From: an uncultured Lamprocystis sp.
Lineage (GTDB): Bacteria; Pseudomonadota; Gammaproteobacteria; Chromatiales; Chromatiaceae
Assembly: GCF_903933125.1 (NCBI RefSeq)
Contig: NZ_CAIZIZ010000307.1
Span: forward strand, 1 to 55,693
Direction of reading: 5' to 3'
Length of the DNA: 55,693 nucleotides
Positions within the stretch are counted from its first letter, which is position 1. Every line of letters begins with the position of its first letter. Below the pieces are notes generated by a model. The model was given only the letters and a program-made list of their open reading frames with translations, ran no database searches and was not told the origin of the DNA. The translations under genes and the position numbers were made by a program. Shown here piece after piece: positions 7,340 through 17,925 of this stretch.

Positions 7340-7408
7340 GTTTGGCTGCCCTCAACCCACCGCCGTTCGGCCGTTGCAACAGACAAATTGAAATCACGAG
7401 GTGACGCG

Positions 7409-8935
7409 ATGAAGATCCGGTCGTCCGTAGTGCGAGTGGGTTGCTGGGCGATCCTTGCCACCGGCATGACGCAGGCCGGTGACCTGTATGTCCAACAGAG
7501 CGTCGGCAACGACGCCAATCCCGGCCATGCCTGGGGGACCGGCTACGCCCTGGCCACCATCCAACGGGCCTTGGTCCTGGCCCAGGGGCAGGCGGGGGCG
7601 GATACCATTCATGTCGCGGCCGGGACCTATCATGAACATCTGCAAGTCGGCAGCGATGTTTCACTGCTTGGCAGCTATCCCGCCAGCGGCTCCGGGCCGC
7701 GAAACCGGGACACCTCCCCCAGTATCATCGACGCTGCCGGCATCGTCGATGCCTCCGGGCGCAGGATGTCGGCAATCGACATCCACAATGCCAGCCAGAC
7801 CACACTCGATCTATTCGTTGTGATCAACGGCCGCAACGAGGTGGATGGCAATGGCATCGGCGGCGGCGCTTCCATAATTTATAGCACTGGCCCGGTGACG
7901 CTCAGCAATAACCTGTTCGAGAACAACTGGGCGAGTTGGGGCGGCGGGATCGGTATCATGACTCACTCCGCCGAGCCAGTCCCAGTGATCACACTCACCG
8001 GCAACCTGATTCGCAACAACGACAGCGGCCACGGCGGCGGCGTCAGCGTCTATGATGCCGCCGCGGTCCTCGACAACAATACACTGACCGCCAATACCAC
8101 GAATGAGCAGGGCGGCGGGCTCGTTGCCGGCGAGGCCTCGCTCACCCTGACACGCAATACGATCAGTGCGAACCATGCAAGCAGTGGCGGTGGGGTTGCC
8201 TGGTCAGGGTGCCGGGCATTATCAGCCAGCGGCAACACGATTGTTTCAAACCAGGCCACCACCGACGGCGGTGGGATATTTCATCAGTCCTGCGCTGGCC
8301 ACCTAACCAACAATAGTATTCAGCGCAACAGTGCCGGCAACTGGGGGGGCGGGGTATGCCTTTACACCGCCCATCCCGAGACCTTTGCCAATAACCTGAT
8401 TACCGACAATACCGCCGTCGCCAACGGTGGCGGGGTCAGCCTGTACGATGGAGCAACGGCCGTCATCGTCAACAACACCCTGACCAACAACCAAGCTAAT
8501 GGTTTGGGGGGCGGGCTTTATGCGCACTACGGCACCAGCGCCACCGTCCGGAACAGTATCCTCTGGGCCAATCAGTCCACTCAGATCACCAACAACGGTA
8601 CGGTGCAAATCACTTATTCGGACATTGCCGGCGGCTGGAACGGAGTCGGTAATCTTTCCCAAGACCCACTGTTTGCCGATCCCGCCGCCGGGGATTACCA
8701 TCTACGCTCGCTGGGTGGGCGTTACCAACCAGCGACACTCACCTGGGTCGTGGATAAACAGCACAGCCCGGCCATTGATGCCGGAAATCCAAGGGACGCC
8801 TTCGCCAACGAAACCCAACCCAACGACGCACGGATTAACCTCGGGGCTTTCGGAAATACGGTCCAAGCAAGCCGCAGCGATATTGGTTTGAAGCTGCCGG
8901 ACCGCGGCGACTGGCGGGCGATCCTGGGGCGGTGA
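7409..8935 (+). CDS. Secreted right-handed beta-helix protein (choice-of-anchor Q)
   Basis: 508 residues from ATG 7409, chosen because GAGGTG lies 5 bp upstream. A signal peptide (about 1-25, ending MTQAG) precedes a DUF1565-like start (YALATIQRALVLAQG...DTIHVAAGTYHE) and many parallel beta-helix coils with NNxxxxNxAxxGGG turns (about 120-390). The C-terminal part has QDPLFADPAAGDYHLRS and SPAIDAGNP...RINLGAFGNT, the choice-of-anchor Q type domain of cell-surface or secreted polysaccharide-binding proteins. It ends RGDWRAILGR, a tail shared with the thrombospondin fragment just upstream. The substrate is unknown; the protein should act outside the cell. Right-handed beta-helix proteins bind or cleave polysaccharides, but no catalytic residues can be assigned. 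Confidence 0.85.
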   Translation: MKIRSSVVRVGCWAILATGMTQAGDLYVQQSVGNDANPGHAWGTGYALATIQRALVLAQGQAGADTIHVAAGTYHEHLQVGSDVSLLGSYPASGSGPRNRDTSPSIIDAAGIVDASGRRMSAIDIHNASQTTLDLFVVINGRNEVDGNGIGGGASIIYSTGPVTLSNNLFENNWASWGGGIGIMTHSAEPVPVITLTGNLIRNNDSGHGGGVSVYDAAAVLDNNTLTANTTNEQGGGLVAGEASLTLTRNTISANHASSGGGVAWSGCRALSASGNTIVSNQATTDGGGIFHQSCAGHLTNNSIQRNSAGNWGGGVCLYTAHPETFANNLITDNTAVANGGGVSLYDGATAVIVNNTLTNNQANGLGGGLYAHYGTSATVRNSILWANQSTQITNNGTVQITYSDIAGGWNGVGNLSQDPLFADPAAGDYHLRSLGGRYQPATLTWVVDKQHSPAIDAGNPRDAFANETQPNDARINLGAFGNTVQASRSDIGLKLPDRGDWRAILGR

Positions 8936-9096
8936 TCCGGTGGCCCCACCGCCATGGGGTCGTCGTCGCTGGCCGTGTTCTGCGATCAAGCGCAGAAGCC
9001 GGCGGGGTCGCGTCCGTGGCTTGAGGTATTTGCAATCGACCACAAAGGACACGCAGTTGGTTTTAATCGGTTTTGAAAAAAAGAGGGTCTCTGCTT

Positions 9097-10494
<1,398 letters not shown>

Positions 10495-10573
10495 GGCAGG
10501 GCTCCGGCTCGGTACGGCTGGCACCTGGCCGGCGGGCGGGGTGCGTTCAGCGGAATGGTGTCAGAGCGCTAGT

Positions 10574-10957
10574 TTAACCGTTCGCGCAGAAGCCGTCGGC
10601 GCAGCGGTGTTTGAAGCGCCGGGCGGCGAACCGGCGATAGGCCCGGTCGAGCGGGCCGACCAGCCGCAGACCGGTGACCAAACGGGCCAGGTGCCGGTAA
10701 TAGGGCAGGCGGCGCCACAGGGTGACGAATCCCAGGACGCCGGTCACCAGTACCCCATTGGTATCGAGTACATGCAGTCGGGCCATGGCCTCGGTGGTGC
10801 TGATGCCGGCCTGCCGCAGCCGCTCCGGGGCTTTGAGCAAGTCAACCCACTCGACGGCGCCGGCGCGATCCAGCGCTTGGTAATGGGCGATCTCGCGGCG
10901 GCACAGGGGGCAACCGCCGTCGTAGAAAACGACGGGTCTCGATTCATTTTGCGGCAT
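10574..10957 (-). CDS. DCC family thiol-disulfide oxidoreductase
   Basis: 127 residues. The hallmark VVFYDGGCPLCRREI carries the CxxC of DCC (DUF393) proteins, thioredoxin-fold-like oxidoreductases of poorly known function. It continues with the family's short C-terminal helical segment (RLPYYRHLARL..., LDRAYRRFAARR) and ends CADGFCANG, two more Cys. The start at 10957 (MPQNESRP) is chosen because the family starts just before the VVFYDG strand; the frame is open further but that region overlaps a separate small gene. It ends 80 bp before sthA's start on the same strand; the two may share a transcript. Confidence 0.85.
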   Translation of the reverse strand: MPQNESRPVVFYDGGCPLCRREIAHYQALDRAGAVEWVDLLKAPERLRQAGISTTEAMARLHVLDTNGVLVTGVLGFVTLWRRLPYYRHLARLVTGLRLVGPLDRAYRRFAARRFKHRCADGFCANG

Positions 10958-11034
10958 CGGTACTCTCGGTGGACATCGGGTGTCGGCGCGCCAGGGGCGG
11001 TCGATCCACCCTGGCGCGTTCGGGCGGGTGACGG

Positions 11035-11136
11035 TCAGCGCTGCCCCTCCAGCGCCAGGACGAACACGGTCGCCGCCGCGGCGGAGATCGCGGACAACGC
11101 CCACTTCAGGTGTGCAAGGCCCGGTTTGGTCATCAT
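11035..11136 (-). CDS. 33-residue single-pass membrane peptide
   Basis: A short frame with ATGATG start and GAGGTG ribosome site 5 bp upstream encodes MMTKPGLAHLKWALSAIS and a hydrophobic AAAATVFVLALEGQR end. One transmembrane helix with a positively charged N-terminus is predicted by eye. It lies 77 bp upstream of the DCC protein gene on the same strand and could be its leader or partner. No family recognised. The strong ribosome site and hydrophobic pattern support translation, but conservation has not been tested. Confidence 0.4.
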   Translation of the reverse strand: MMTKPGLAHLKWALSAISAAAATVFVLALEGQR

Positions 11137-11295
11137 AGTCACCTCGTACTGGAATGGTTGCATTGGGTGATTGGCGCGGATTGTCCCGCGCATGCTTGTT
11201 AAAGTCGGTCTAGCAGGCGGAGAATCAACCGTCCGCCCGCACGATGATTGTCGTTGTTTAACTCATTTCTGACGTGTGACTCATGGAGTGCCCAC

Positions 11296-13758
11296 ATGCT
11301 CCGCCGTGTTCTTACCGTTGTCCTGGCGATCCTGCTGGCCCTGGGCCTGGGTGTCGCCGGGGTTCTCCTGTGGATCACCAAACGCGCGGAGCCGGCCTAT
11401 GCCGGTGAGGTCAGGGTCGCCGGGCTGACGGCTCCGGTGCGCGTGCGCTGGGGACCGCACGCGGTGCCGACCATCCAGGCGGATTCGCTGCCCGATCTGC
11501 TGTTCGGCCAGGGATTCGTGGTGGCCAGTGAGCGGATGTGGCAGATGGATCTGATGCGCCGGCTCGCCGACGGGCGCCTGGCGGAGGTCTTCGGGGCGGA
11601 CGCGCTGGACGCGGACCGGTTCTTCCGCACCTTGGGTCTCAATGCCGCTGCCCGCCGCGCCTATGCCGAATTGGACGCACCCGAACGGGCCATGCTCGCG
11701 GCCTATGCGGCCGGGGTCAACGCCTACCGAGCGCAGGCGCTGGAGCGGCTGCCGGTCGAGTATCTGATCGCCGGCTTCGAGCCGGACCCCTGGCGGCCGG
11801 AGGACAGTCTGCTGGTCGGCGCCTACATGGCCTGGACCCAATCGTTCAACTTCAAGGAGGAGTTGACCTTTCTGCGGATGGCGGCACGTCTCGGTGCGGC
11901 CCGGGCGCGCGAACTCTTCCCCACCGATGAGGGAGTGCCAGCCCCGCCGGTGCCGCCCGAACTGCTGGAGCGGCCTGGTGACCTGGGCGGCGCCACCGCC
12001 GCGACGGCGGCCGCGCTGGCCGGCCTCCTGGACCTGCCCGCGCGTTTCGGCCTGCCGACACCCAGTCCGGCCAGCAACGCCTGGGTGGTCACCGGACCGC
12101 GCACCGCCGATGGTGCGGCCCTGCTCGCCAACGACCCCCACCTACCCCCATCGGTGCCTGGGACCTGGTATGAACTGGAGTTGTACGGACCCGATCTGCA
12201 TGTCGCCGGTCTGGCGCTGCCCGGGGTGCCGCTGGTGTTGATCGGCCACAACGCCGATCTGGCCTGGGGACTCACCAGCGCCATCGCCGATACCCAGGAT
12301 CTGTTCCTCGAACGGCCCACCGCCGACGGCACTCAGGTGGAACGGGCCGGGCGTGCGCCCGAGGCCATCACCACCCGGGTGCAGCGCATCATGGTCAAGG
12401 ATGCGCCGCCGGTGGACCTGGTCGTGCGCAGCACCCGTCATGGGGTCATCCTGAACGATCTGCTCGCGCCTGTCCCGGACGCCGCGGACGGGGCACGGAG
12501 CGCATTGCAGCCGTCCGTCGCCGGCCCCTATCTGATCGCGCTGAGTCAGGTCACTGACCCGCCGGACCGCAGCTTCGCCGCGCTCGTCGGTTTGAACCGG
12601 GCGCGCACCCTGGCCGAGGCCCGCCGCGCCGCGCTGGGCTTTTACGCGGTCGCGCAGAATCTGATGCTCGCCCACCGCGATGGGGACATCGCCTGGCAGG
12701 TGACCGGACTCCTGCCGCAGCGCCGCAAAGGGTCCGGGCTCTTCCCCGCGCCCGGCTGGATCGCGGATTATGGATGGGACGGCACGGTGGCGCCCTGGCG
12801 CAACCCAGGGCAGATCGATCCGGCCGGGGCCGCGCTGATCACGGCCAATAACCGCACGATCCCGGTCGACCACCCGGTCAATGTCGGTCATTCATGGATG
12901 GCGCCCTACCGCGCCCAGCGCATCACGCAGCGCCTCAATGAATCCGGACCCTTGACCCCCGCGGCGATGGCCGCCATCCAGACCGACCGCCTGAGTCGCC
13001 AGGCCCTGTTGACACAGCAAGCGCTGCGGCGCGATGAATCGGCGCTGCGCGCCGCGGACCCCGCGGCCTGGGTGATCGCGGAGTCTGACCTGCTCGGCTG
13101 GGACGGTGTCATGGACGGATCGAGCCGTGCCGCGGCCTTCTATGCCCTGCTGGAACCGGCGCTCTGGCGGGCGCTCTATGGCGACGAGTTGGGTGACGCG
13201 GACCTGGCGGTCCTGATGTCGCTGGCGAACCCGACTTATCATTCGTTGCAGGAAACCCTGCATACCGGTGAGTCAAGCTTCTGGGACGACGTGACCACAC
13301 CGGAAGCCGAGACGCCGGCCCACATCTGGGCGCGCGCCCTGCGGACGGCCGCGGCCGATCTGGCGGCGGCCCTGCCCCGGACGCGTGACCAGCGCCTCGA
13401 CCGGCTGCGGACCCTGACCCTGCCCCATGCCTTCCACCAGCAGCCGCTGCTCGGTTGGCTGTTCGATGTCGGACCCATCGGGGTCGGCGGCGCGGCCGAT
13501 ACGGTGGACCTGATGCAGAGCGCGCCCGCTGATCCGCGTCGCGTTCTGATCGCACCGTCGATGCGCGTGGTTCAGGTCCCGGGCAACTGGCCGCAGACCC
13601 GCGGCACCCTGCCGCTTGGTCAGTCCGGTCATCCGCTGTCGCGCTACCGCACCGATCAGCTCGACGATTGGCTGCACGGCGGTTCCCACACCTGGCCCTG
13701 GCACGGCCCCACGACCGAGGGTACACAGGGGCTGCTGGTGTTGCGGCCGCTGCCGTGA
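11296..13758 (+). CDS. Penicillin acylase family protein (Ntn hydrolase)
   Basis: 820 residues from ATG 11296 (GGAG 7 bp upstream); a longer frame from 11248 lacks support. An N-terminal hydrophobic helix (about 3-26) exports or anchors it in the periplasm. The alpha part has VRWGPHAVPTIQADS and FGQGFVVASERMWQMDLMRR. The linker is followed by PASNAWVVTGPRTADGAALLANDPHL, where Ser260 is the expected new N-terminal nucleophile after autocleavage. Later marks are ITANNRTIPVDHP (the beta-chain Asn) and YRTDQLDDWLHGGSHTWPW near the end. Family members cleave amide bonds of N-acyl compounds such as acyl-homoserine lactones, beta-lactams or aculeacin-type lipids; the substrate cannot be told from sequence. 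It is monocistronic, divergent from the small membrane peptide gene. Confidence 0.92.
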   Translation: MLRRVLTVVLAILLALGLGVAGVLLWITKRAEPAYAGEVRVAGLTAPVRVRWGPHAVPTIQADSLPDLLFGQGFVVASERMWQMDLMRRLADGRLAEVFGADALDADRFFRTLGLNAAARRAYAELDAPERAMLAAYAAGVNAYRAQALERLPVEYLIAGFEPDPWRPEDSLLVGAYMAWTQSFNFKEELTFLRMAARLGAARARELFPTDEGVPAPPVPPELLERPGDLGGATAATAAALAGLLDLPARFGLPTPSPASNAWVVTGPRTADGAALLANDPHLPPSVPGTWYELELYGPDLHVAGLALPGVPLVLIGHNADLAWGLTSAIADTQDLFLERPTADGTQVERAGRAPEAITTRVQRIMVKDAPPVDLVVRSTRHGVILNDLLAPVPDAADGARSALQPSVAGPYLIALSQVTDPPDRSFAALVGLNRARTLAEARRAALGFYAVAQNLMLAHRDGDIAWQVTGLLPQRRKGSGLFPAPGWIADYGWDGTVAPWRNPGQIDPAGAALITANNRTIPVDHPVNVGHSWMAPYRAQRITQRLNESGPLTPAAMAAIQTDRLSRQALLTQQALRRDESALRAADPAAWVIAESDLLGWDGVMDGSSRAAAFYALLEPALWRALYGDELGDADLAVLMSLANPTYHSLQETLHTGESSFWDDVTTPEAETPAHIWARALRTAAADLAAALPRTRDQRLDRLRTLTLPHAFHQQPLLGWLFDVGPIGVGGAADTVDLMQSAPADPRRVLIAPSMRVVQVPGNWPQTRGTLPLGQSGHPLSRYRTDQLDDWLHGGSHTWPWHGPTTEGTQGLLVLRPLP

Positions 13759-13769
13759 TGCGCTGATGC

Positions 13770-13850
13770 GCCTTGGTCGTAAACCCGGCCATCGCGGGGT
13801 CTGCGCGGTCCTCGGTCCGCACAGCGGACCCTACAGACCCTCAGCTATGC
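13770..13850. mobile_element. MITE-like half element, copy I (core type 4)
   Basis: A left arm GCCTTGGTCGTAAACCCGGCC (13770-13790) lies 11 bp after the acylase stop, followed by GGTCCGCACAGCGGACCCTAC. The inverted GTCCGC arm is reduced (GCGGACC) and the right terminal arm is missing. The same core occurs in copy H at 26640-26695. Confidence 0.45.
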
Positions 13851-14147
13851 GGACCATCCGCGACTGCATGACCGCAGGACATGCTCCCAAAGCAGCGATC
13901 TCACTCGAACCAAACGCTGCCCGCGGATCACCTTTTTCGATTTTCCAGCTTGCTCCGTGCTGTCTCATCTGTTAAAAGCCGCGCTAGTGGGGCGTTTTTG
14001 GCCTCATGCGTGGCCCTAGGCCCTGGCCTGATGTCCCTGAGTTTATTAGCGATTACCGATAGCGCTTCCTTTTGTTCCCGTCCCCGCGGGCACCCATGCC
14101 TTGCTGATCAAGAACAACGACTGACGACACTACCAGAGGACTCGACC

Positions 14148-15185
14148 GTGTTGCACTTCCTGCATTCACTCTTCGCCCCGCCGTCGCGGCAGATCGGCGC
14201 GGTCGCATCCGCCGCCATCAGCACGGCGGTGGATCGCGTGATTGACGGAACAGATCCGCGACTGCGCGCGGTCCCCCACTACCAGCGCATCCTGGCACGA
14301 CCGGTGGAAAGCGCGCTTGAGTATATCGCCGCGAACGCGGACATTTTTCTGCCGGCCATCACCTTCGATCGGCGCCGTTTTTCGGCCGACCCGCGGCTGC
14401 GCGCCATGTTCGTCGGGCCCAATCACCTGCTGGAGGTCCTGTCCTCGAGCCCCGAGGTCCGCGGCTATCTCAAGGCGAACAGGGGTACCACCCCGCCGGA
14501 ACTGTTCGCCGCGCTGCGCGTGGAGCGCACCGAAAAGCGGGTCTTCGGCATGGCCCTGGATGGTGGGCGGGTGCTGCGCGACGTGCCGCAGACCACGGTG
14601 AATTTCCATAATCATCGGGTCGCCTTTCCGGCCACGTCCGAGGCCGAAACCGTGCTGCAAGTCCAGGCGCGCGCCTTCGATTATCTGATCGAAGTCGCCA
14701 AGACGCACCTGGATGCCATGCGCGCGCGCCGCGAGCAATTGGAGCGCCAGTACCGGCAACTCTGCCAGGGCCGGTCGGCGGTCCCCGGTCGGGCCGGGCG
14801 GGGCGCCTTGAGCCTGACCGCGGGCATCATCCACAGCCCCCATGACCCGGCCGATGCGCGTCGGCTCCAGAGCATGGAGGTCGAACTCGGACGGCTGCGC
14901 GCCCTGGCCGGCACGCTCGGCGAGCAACTCGCTCTGGTCGCCAACATCGTGCGTGAGCCGCACGGGTACCTGCGCTTCGAGCGCGTCGGCATGACCCTGG
15001 ATCGGATGAACACCAAGGTCTCCAAAAACCTGCGCAAATCCGCCGATGACGTGACCTTCAACGAGATGCTGATCGACGGGCAGCGCCGCATTACGCTCGA
15101 ACTGATCCGTTTCCCGAGCAGCGAATTGCTGCCGCCGACCGACCTCGTGGCGAACGCCGAGCGGGCCTTGCAGCGGGCGATCTGA
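14148..15185 (+). CDS. Conserved-looking hypothetical protein
   Basis: 345 residues from GTG 14148, chosen because AGAGGA lies 8 bp upstream; the frame is open to 13881 but the extra 89 residues look non-coding. The protein is soluble and Arg/Leu-rich. Middle part: FDRRRFSADPRLRAMFVGPNH and EVRGYLKANRG. A helical segment (about 185-230, LDAMRARREQLERQYRQL) looks like a coiled coil. Near the C-terminus: NTKVSKNLRKSADDVTFNEM, then ITLELIRFPSSELLPP. I do not recognise a domain. Upstream lies a repeat-rich leader, downstream MITE copy D nested in a palindrome, so it is probably transcribed alone. Confidence 0.6.
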   Translation: MLHFLHSLFAPPSRQIGAVASAAISTAVDRVIDGTDPRLRAVPHYQRILARPVESALEYIAANADIFLPAITFDRRRFSADPRLRAMFVGPNHLLEVLSSSPEVRGYLKANRGTTPPELFAALRVERTEKRVFGMALDGGRVLRDVPQTTVNFHNHRVAFPATSEAETVLQVQARAFDYLIEVAKTHLDAMRARREQLERQYRQLCQGRSAVPGRAGRGALSLTAGIIHSPHDPADARRLQSMEVELGRLRALAGTLGEQLALVANIVREPHGYLRFERVGMTLDRMNTKVSKNLRKSADDVTFNEMLIDGQRRITLELIRFPSSELLPPTDLVANAERALQRAI

Positions 15186-15221
15186 TACAAAACGAGTCCA
15201 AGGCAGTATAGGAGTCGCGTC

Positions 15222-15511
15222 GCGACTCCGTGGGAGCGGCCTCCGGCCGCGACTGAGCCGGGCGCATTGCCGTGGGGTCGGCCATGATCGCCGTTGCGGC
15301 CAAAGCGACCACTCGGATTTATCCACAGATGTCACAGATGTTCACAGATGAGGAAAAACATCTGTTTTCATCTGTGTTCATCTGTGACATCTGTGGATGA
15401 CCTTTCCGGCCCTGAGCCACGGCGAAAGCTGGCCGGAACGATGACCAAGGCCGTGGCGTCAGCAAGCACACCGGCGCCGCATCGCGGCCGGAGGCCGCTC
15501 CCACGAGTGGA
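15222..15511. repeat. Palindrome split by MITE copy D
   Basis: Arms GACTCCGTGGGAGCGGCC (about 15224) plus TCCGGCCGCGA and TCGCGGCCGGAGGCCGCTCC (from 15483) plus CACGAG are inverted copies of one repeat. MITE copy D (15280-15452) sits in the loop, so one repeat was inserted into another. Confidence 0.65.
15280..15452. mobile_element. MITE-like element, copy D (core type 3)
   Basis: Arms 15280-15301 (GGCCATGATCGCCGTTGCGG) and 15431-15452. Core 15322-15397 is a perfect-ended palindrome made of short CACAGATG units (TCCACAGATGTCACAGATG ... and inverse), the same core as in copy F. Flanks GTGGGGTC (15272-15279) and GTGGCGTC (15453-15460) match at 7 of 8 positions. Confidence 0.8.
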
Positions 15512-15641
15512 TTCCTGTCTCGGAGTGGCAGATCCCGCCTTTCCATGCGCAGGATAACCCCTGTCGCCGCCCTGTCGAACCGCCGCCGCGGTGCGATAAT
15601 GCGCCGCTCACCCCGACGCTGACCTCCCAGGACCAGCTCCC

Positions 15642-17891
15642 ATGCCCGATCTCGCCCAGTCCCTTGCCGATATCCTCGCCGCGGTCCAGCGCCCCGGCGG
15701 CTTCCATGTCGCCGGTTCATTCGACATCCACCCGCCGCGCCTGGAGGTGACGGGGGTCGGCCCGATCGCCCTGCCGCTGCTGCCGGTGCAGGCCAAGGCA
15801 CTGCTGCGGGTGGCCGAGCAGGCGCCCTACGGTCGCGGGCCTGAGACCCTGGTCGACACGGCCGTGCGCCGCACCTGGCAGGTGGACGGTGCGCGGGTCG
15901 CCCTCACCGGTCAGCGCTGGGTGGCGGATCTGGCCGAGGTGGTGGAGCGGGTCCGCCGCGGGCTGGCGGTCGCGGGCACCATCGAGGCCCAACTCTACAA
16001 ACTCCTGATCTACGACACCGGCAGCTTCTTCGTCCCCCACCGCGACACCGAGAAGGCGCCGGGCATGTTCGCCACGCTGGTCATCGTGCTGCCCTGCGAT
16101 TACAGCGGCGGCGAGCTGATCATCCGCCACCGCGGCCAGGAGGTGCGGGTCAACCTGCATCGTGACGAGCCCTCCGAGGCGGCCTTCGCGGCGTTCTATG
16201 CCGACTGTCTGCACGAGGTGCTGCCGATTGCCTCCGGCTATCGTCTGGCGCTGATCTACAACCTGGTGCGCGTCGGCCCCGGCCCGTTGCCGCAGGCGCC
16301 GGATTACGGCGCCGAGCAGCAGCGGCTTGTTCAACTGCTCGGTAGCTGGAGCACGGCGGCGCCCGATGCCACCCCGGACAAGCTGGTCTATGCGCTGGAA
16401 CATGCCTACACGCCCGCGGAGATCACCTTCGCCGCCCTCAAGGGCAAGGACGCGGCCGTCGCGCAATGTCTGATCCCCGCCGCCGACGCGGCCGGTTGCG
16501 ACCTGCACCTGGCGCTGATCAGCGTGACCGAGAGCGGCTGGGCCGAGTACGCCGGCGGCGGGCGCTATAGCCCCGAGTTCGAGATCGGTGAAGTGACCGA
16601 GACCAACTGGGAAATCCATGACTGGTGTCTGCCTGACGACCGCCGGCCGGTGATGGATTCGCTCCCGTTCAGCGCGGACGAGCTGTCACCCGCCGACGCC
16701 TTGGCCGATCTGGATGAGACCGAGCCCGAATTCTCCGAGGCCACCGGCAACGAGGGCGCTTCCTTTGAACGCAGCTATCAGCGTGCCGCGCTGGTCCTCT
16801 GGCCGCGCACCCGGCGGGCCGCGACGCTCGCCGCGGGCGGACTCGGCGTCAGCATCCCCGCGCTGCTCGCCCTGGTCCACCGCTGGGAGGCGGCCGGGGC
16901 CACGTCCGGGGACCCGTTATGGCACGAGGCGCGGAGCCTGGCCGCGGCCATCCGCACCGGTTGGCCGACGGACCTCTCGGTGCGCCGTCAGGCGAGTAAC
17001 GACGGCCGGATGCGCGACCTGTTCGCGATTCAACTGCGGCTGGATGACCTCGAGGGCTGTGCCGAGTTCATCGCCCGGCACAGCGCCGACGGCGCCTACG
17101 GGGCCGCGGACAATACCGCCCTGGCGCTGGTGCTCGGGCACCTGCCGACGGGACGGGCGGCGGAATTGCTCAGCGCCGTCATCACCGCCAATGTCGGCCG
17201 ACTCCCCGGCGCCTGTGCCGCGCTGCTGCTGCGCTGCACGCAGAGCGACGACCCGGCCCGCCTCGCCGCCCTGCAGACCCCGGCGCGCGCCCTGCTCGAC
17301 GGGTTCCCGGACGGGCATGTGGCCGCGCCGCTGCCCAATTGGGAACGTCCGGAACCCCTGACCGCGGCCCAGGTCGCCGACGCCGTCAACGCCTTCCTGC
17401 GCATTGATGCCGCCATTGCCGAGCAGGCGGTGATGCGCTTCCTGTCGTTGCCGGCGGTCTACAACCTGGACGGGCTGCTGCTCCCGGCCGCGCTGTTGCT
17501 GAAGGAGGGCGGAACAGACCCGGAGCCCGCGGCGGTGGAGACGCTGCGCCGGGCCGTGCTCGCGCACCTGGACGCGCGCATCGCGCTGCCGCTCGCGCCG
17601 CCGCCGGACTGGACGCGGGACGCCGCCATCCCCTGTTCCTGTCAACACTGCCAGGGCTTGACCCGTTTCCTCGCCGCCCCGACCGAGCGGGTCTGGCTCT
17701 TCAAGGCGGGCGAAATCGACCGGCGACATGTCGCCGACAAGGTCCAGCGCGCCAACGCTGATCTCGCCCTGACCACCGACAAGCGCGGCCGACCCTACAC
17801 CCTGGTCTGCACCAAGAACCAGGCGAGCTACGAGCGGCGGGTGCGCCAGCGGGCGCTGGATTTGCGGCATCGTGAGCGGTTGGGGGGGTGA
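15642..17891 (+). CDS. Large 2OG-Fe(II) oxygenase family protein
   Basis: 749 residues. The N-terminal third is a prolyl-4-hydroxylase-like dioxygenase: YKLLIYDTGSFFVPHRDTEK gives the HxD iron ligands (HRD, about residue 132), MFATLVIVLPCDYSGGELIIRH is the double-stranded helix core, and LHEVLPIASGYRLALIYNLVR supplies the distal His and the 2-oxoglutarate-binding Arg. The remaining about 500 residues are Ala/Leu-rich, probably alpha-helical repeats, and unrecognised. Near the end, CSCQHCQGLTRFL is a compact Cys cluster that could bind metal, followed by a basic tail RRHVADKVQRANADLALTTDK. Single-domain relatives are about 200-300 residues. Target unknown (protein hydroxylation or related is inference). 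Monocistronic. Confidence 0.8.
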   Translation: MPDLAQSLADILAAVQRPGGFHVAGSFDIHPPRLEVTGVGPIALPLLPVQAKALLRVAEQAPYGRGPETLVDTAVRRTWQVDGARVALTGQRWVADLAEVVERVRRGLAVAGTIEAQLYKLLIYDTGSFFVPHRDTEKAPGMFATLVIVLPCDYSGGELIIRHRGQEVRVNLHRDEPSEAAFAAFYADCLHEVLPIASGYRLALIYNLVRVGPGPLPQAPDYGAEQQRLVQLLGSWSTAAPDATPDKLVYALEHAYTPAEITFAALKGKDAAVAQCLIPAADAAGCDLHLALISVTESGWAEYAGGGRYSPEFEIGEVTETNWEIHDWCLPDDRRPVMDSLPFSADELSPADALADLDETEPEFSEATGNEGASFERSYQRAALVLWPRTRRAATLAAGGLGVSIPALLALVHRWEAAGATSGDPLWHEARSLAAAIRTGWPTDLSVRRQASNDGRMRDLFAIQLRLDDLEGCAEFIARHSADGAYGAADNTALALVLGHLPTGRAAELLSAVITANVGRLPGACAALLLRCTQSDDPARLAALQTPARALLDGFPDGHVAAPLPNWERPEPLTAAQVADAVNAFLRIDAAIAEQAVMRFLSLPAVYNLDGLLLPAALLLKEGGTDPEPAAVETLRRAVLAHLDARIALPLAPPPDWTRDAAIPCSCQHCQGLTRFLAAPTERVWLFKAGEIDRRHVADKVQRANADLALTTDKRGRPYTLVCTKNQASYERRVRQRALDLRHRERLGG

Positions 17892-17925
17892 TGCGATAAC
17901 CGTCGAACGGGATAACTGGATTGAC

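Noticed and set aside
15322-15397. Repeated CACAGATG units as a CRISPR-like array
   Set aside because: Units are about 8-10 bp, form one palindrome and have no spacers; the same block recurs in MITE copy F.
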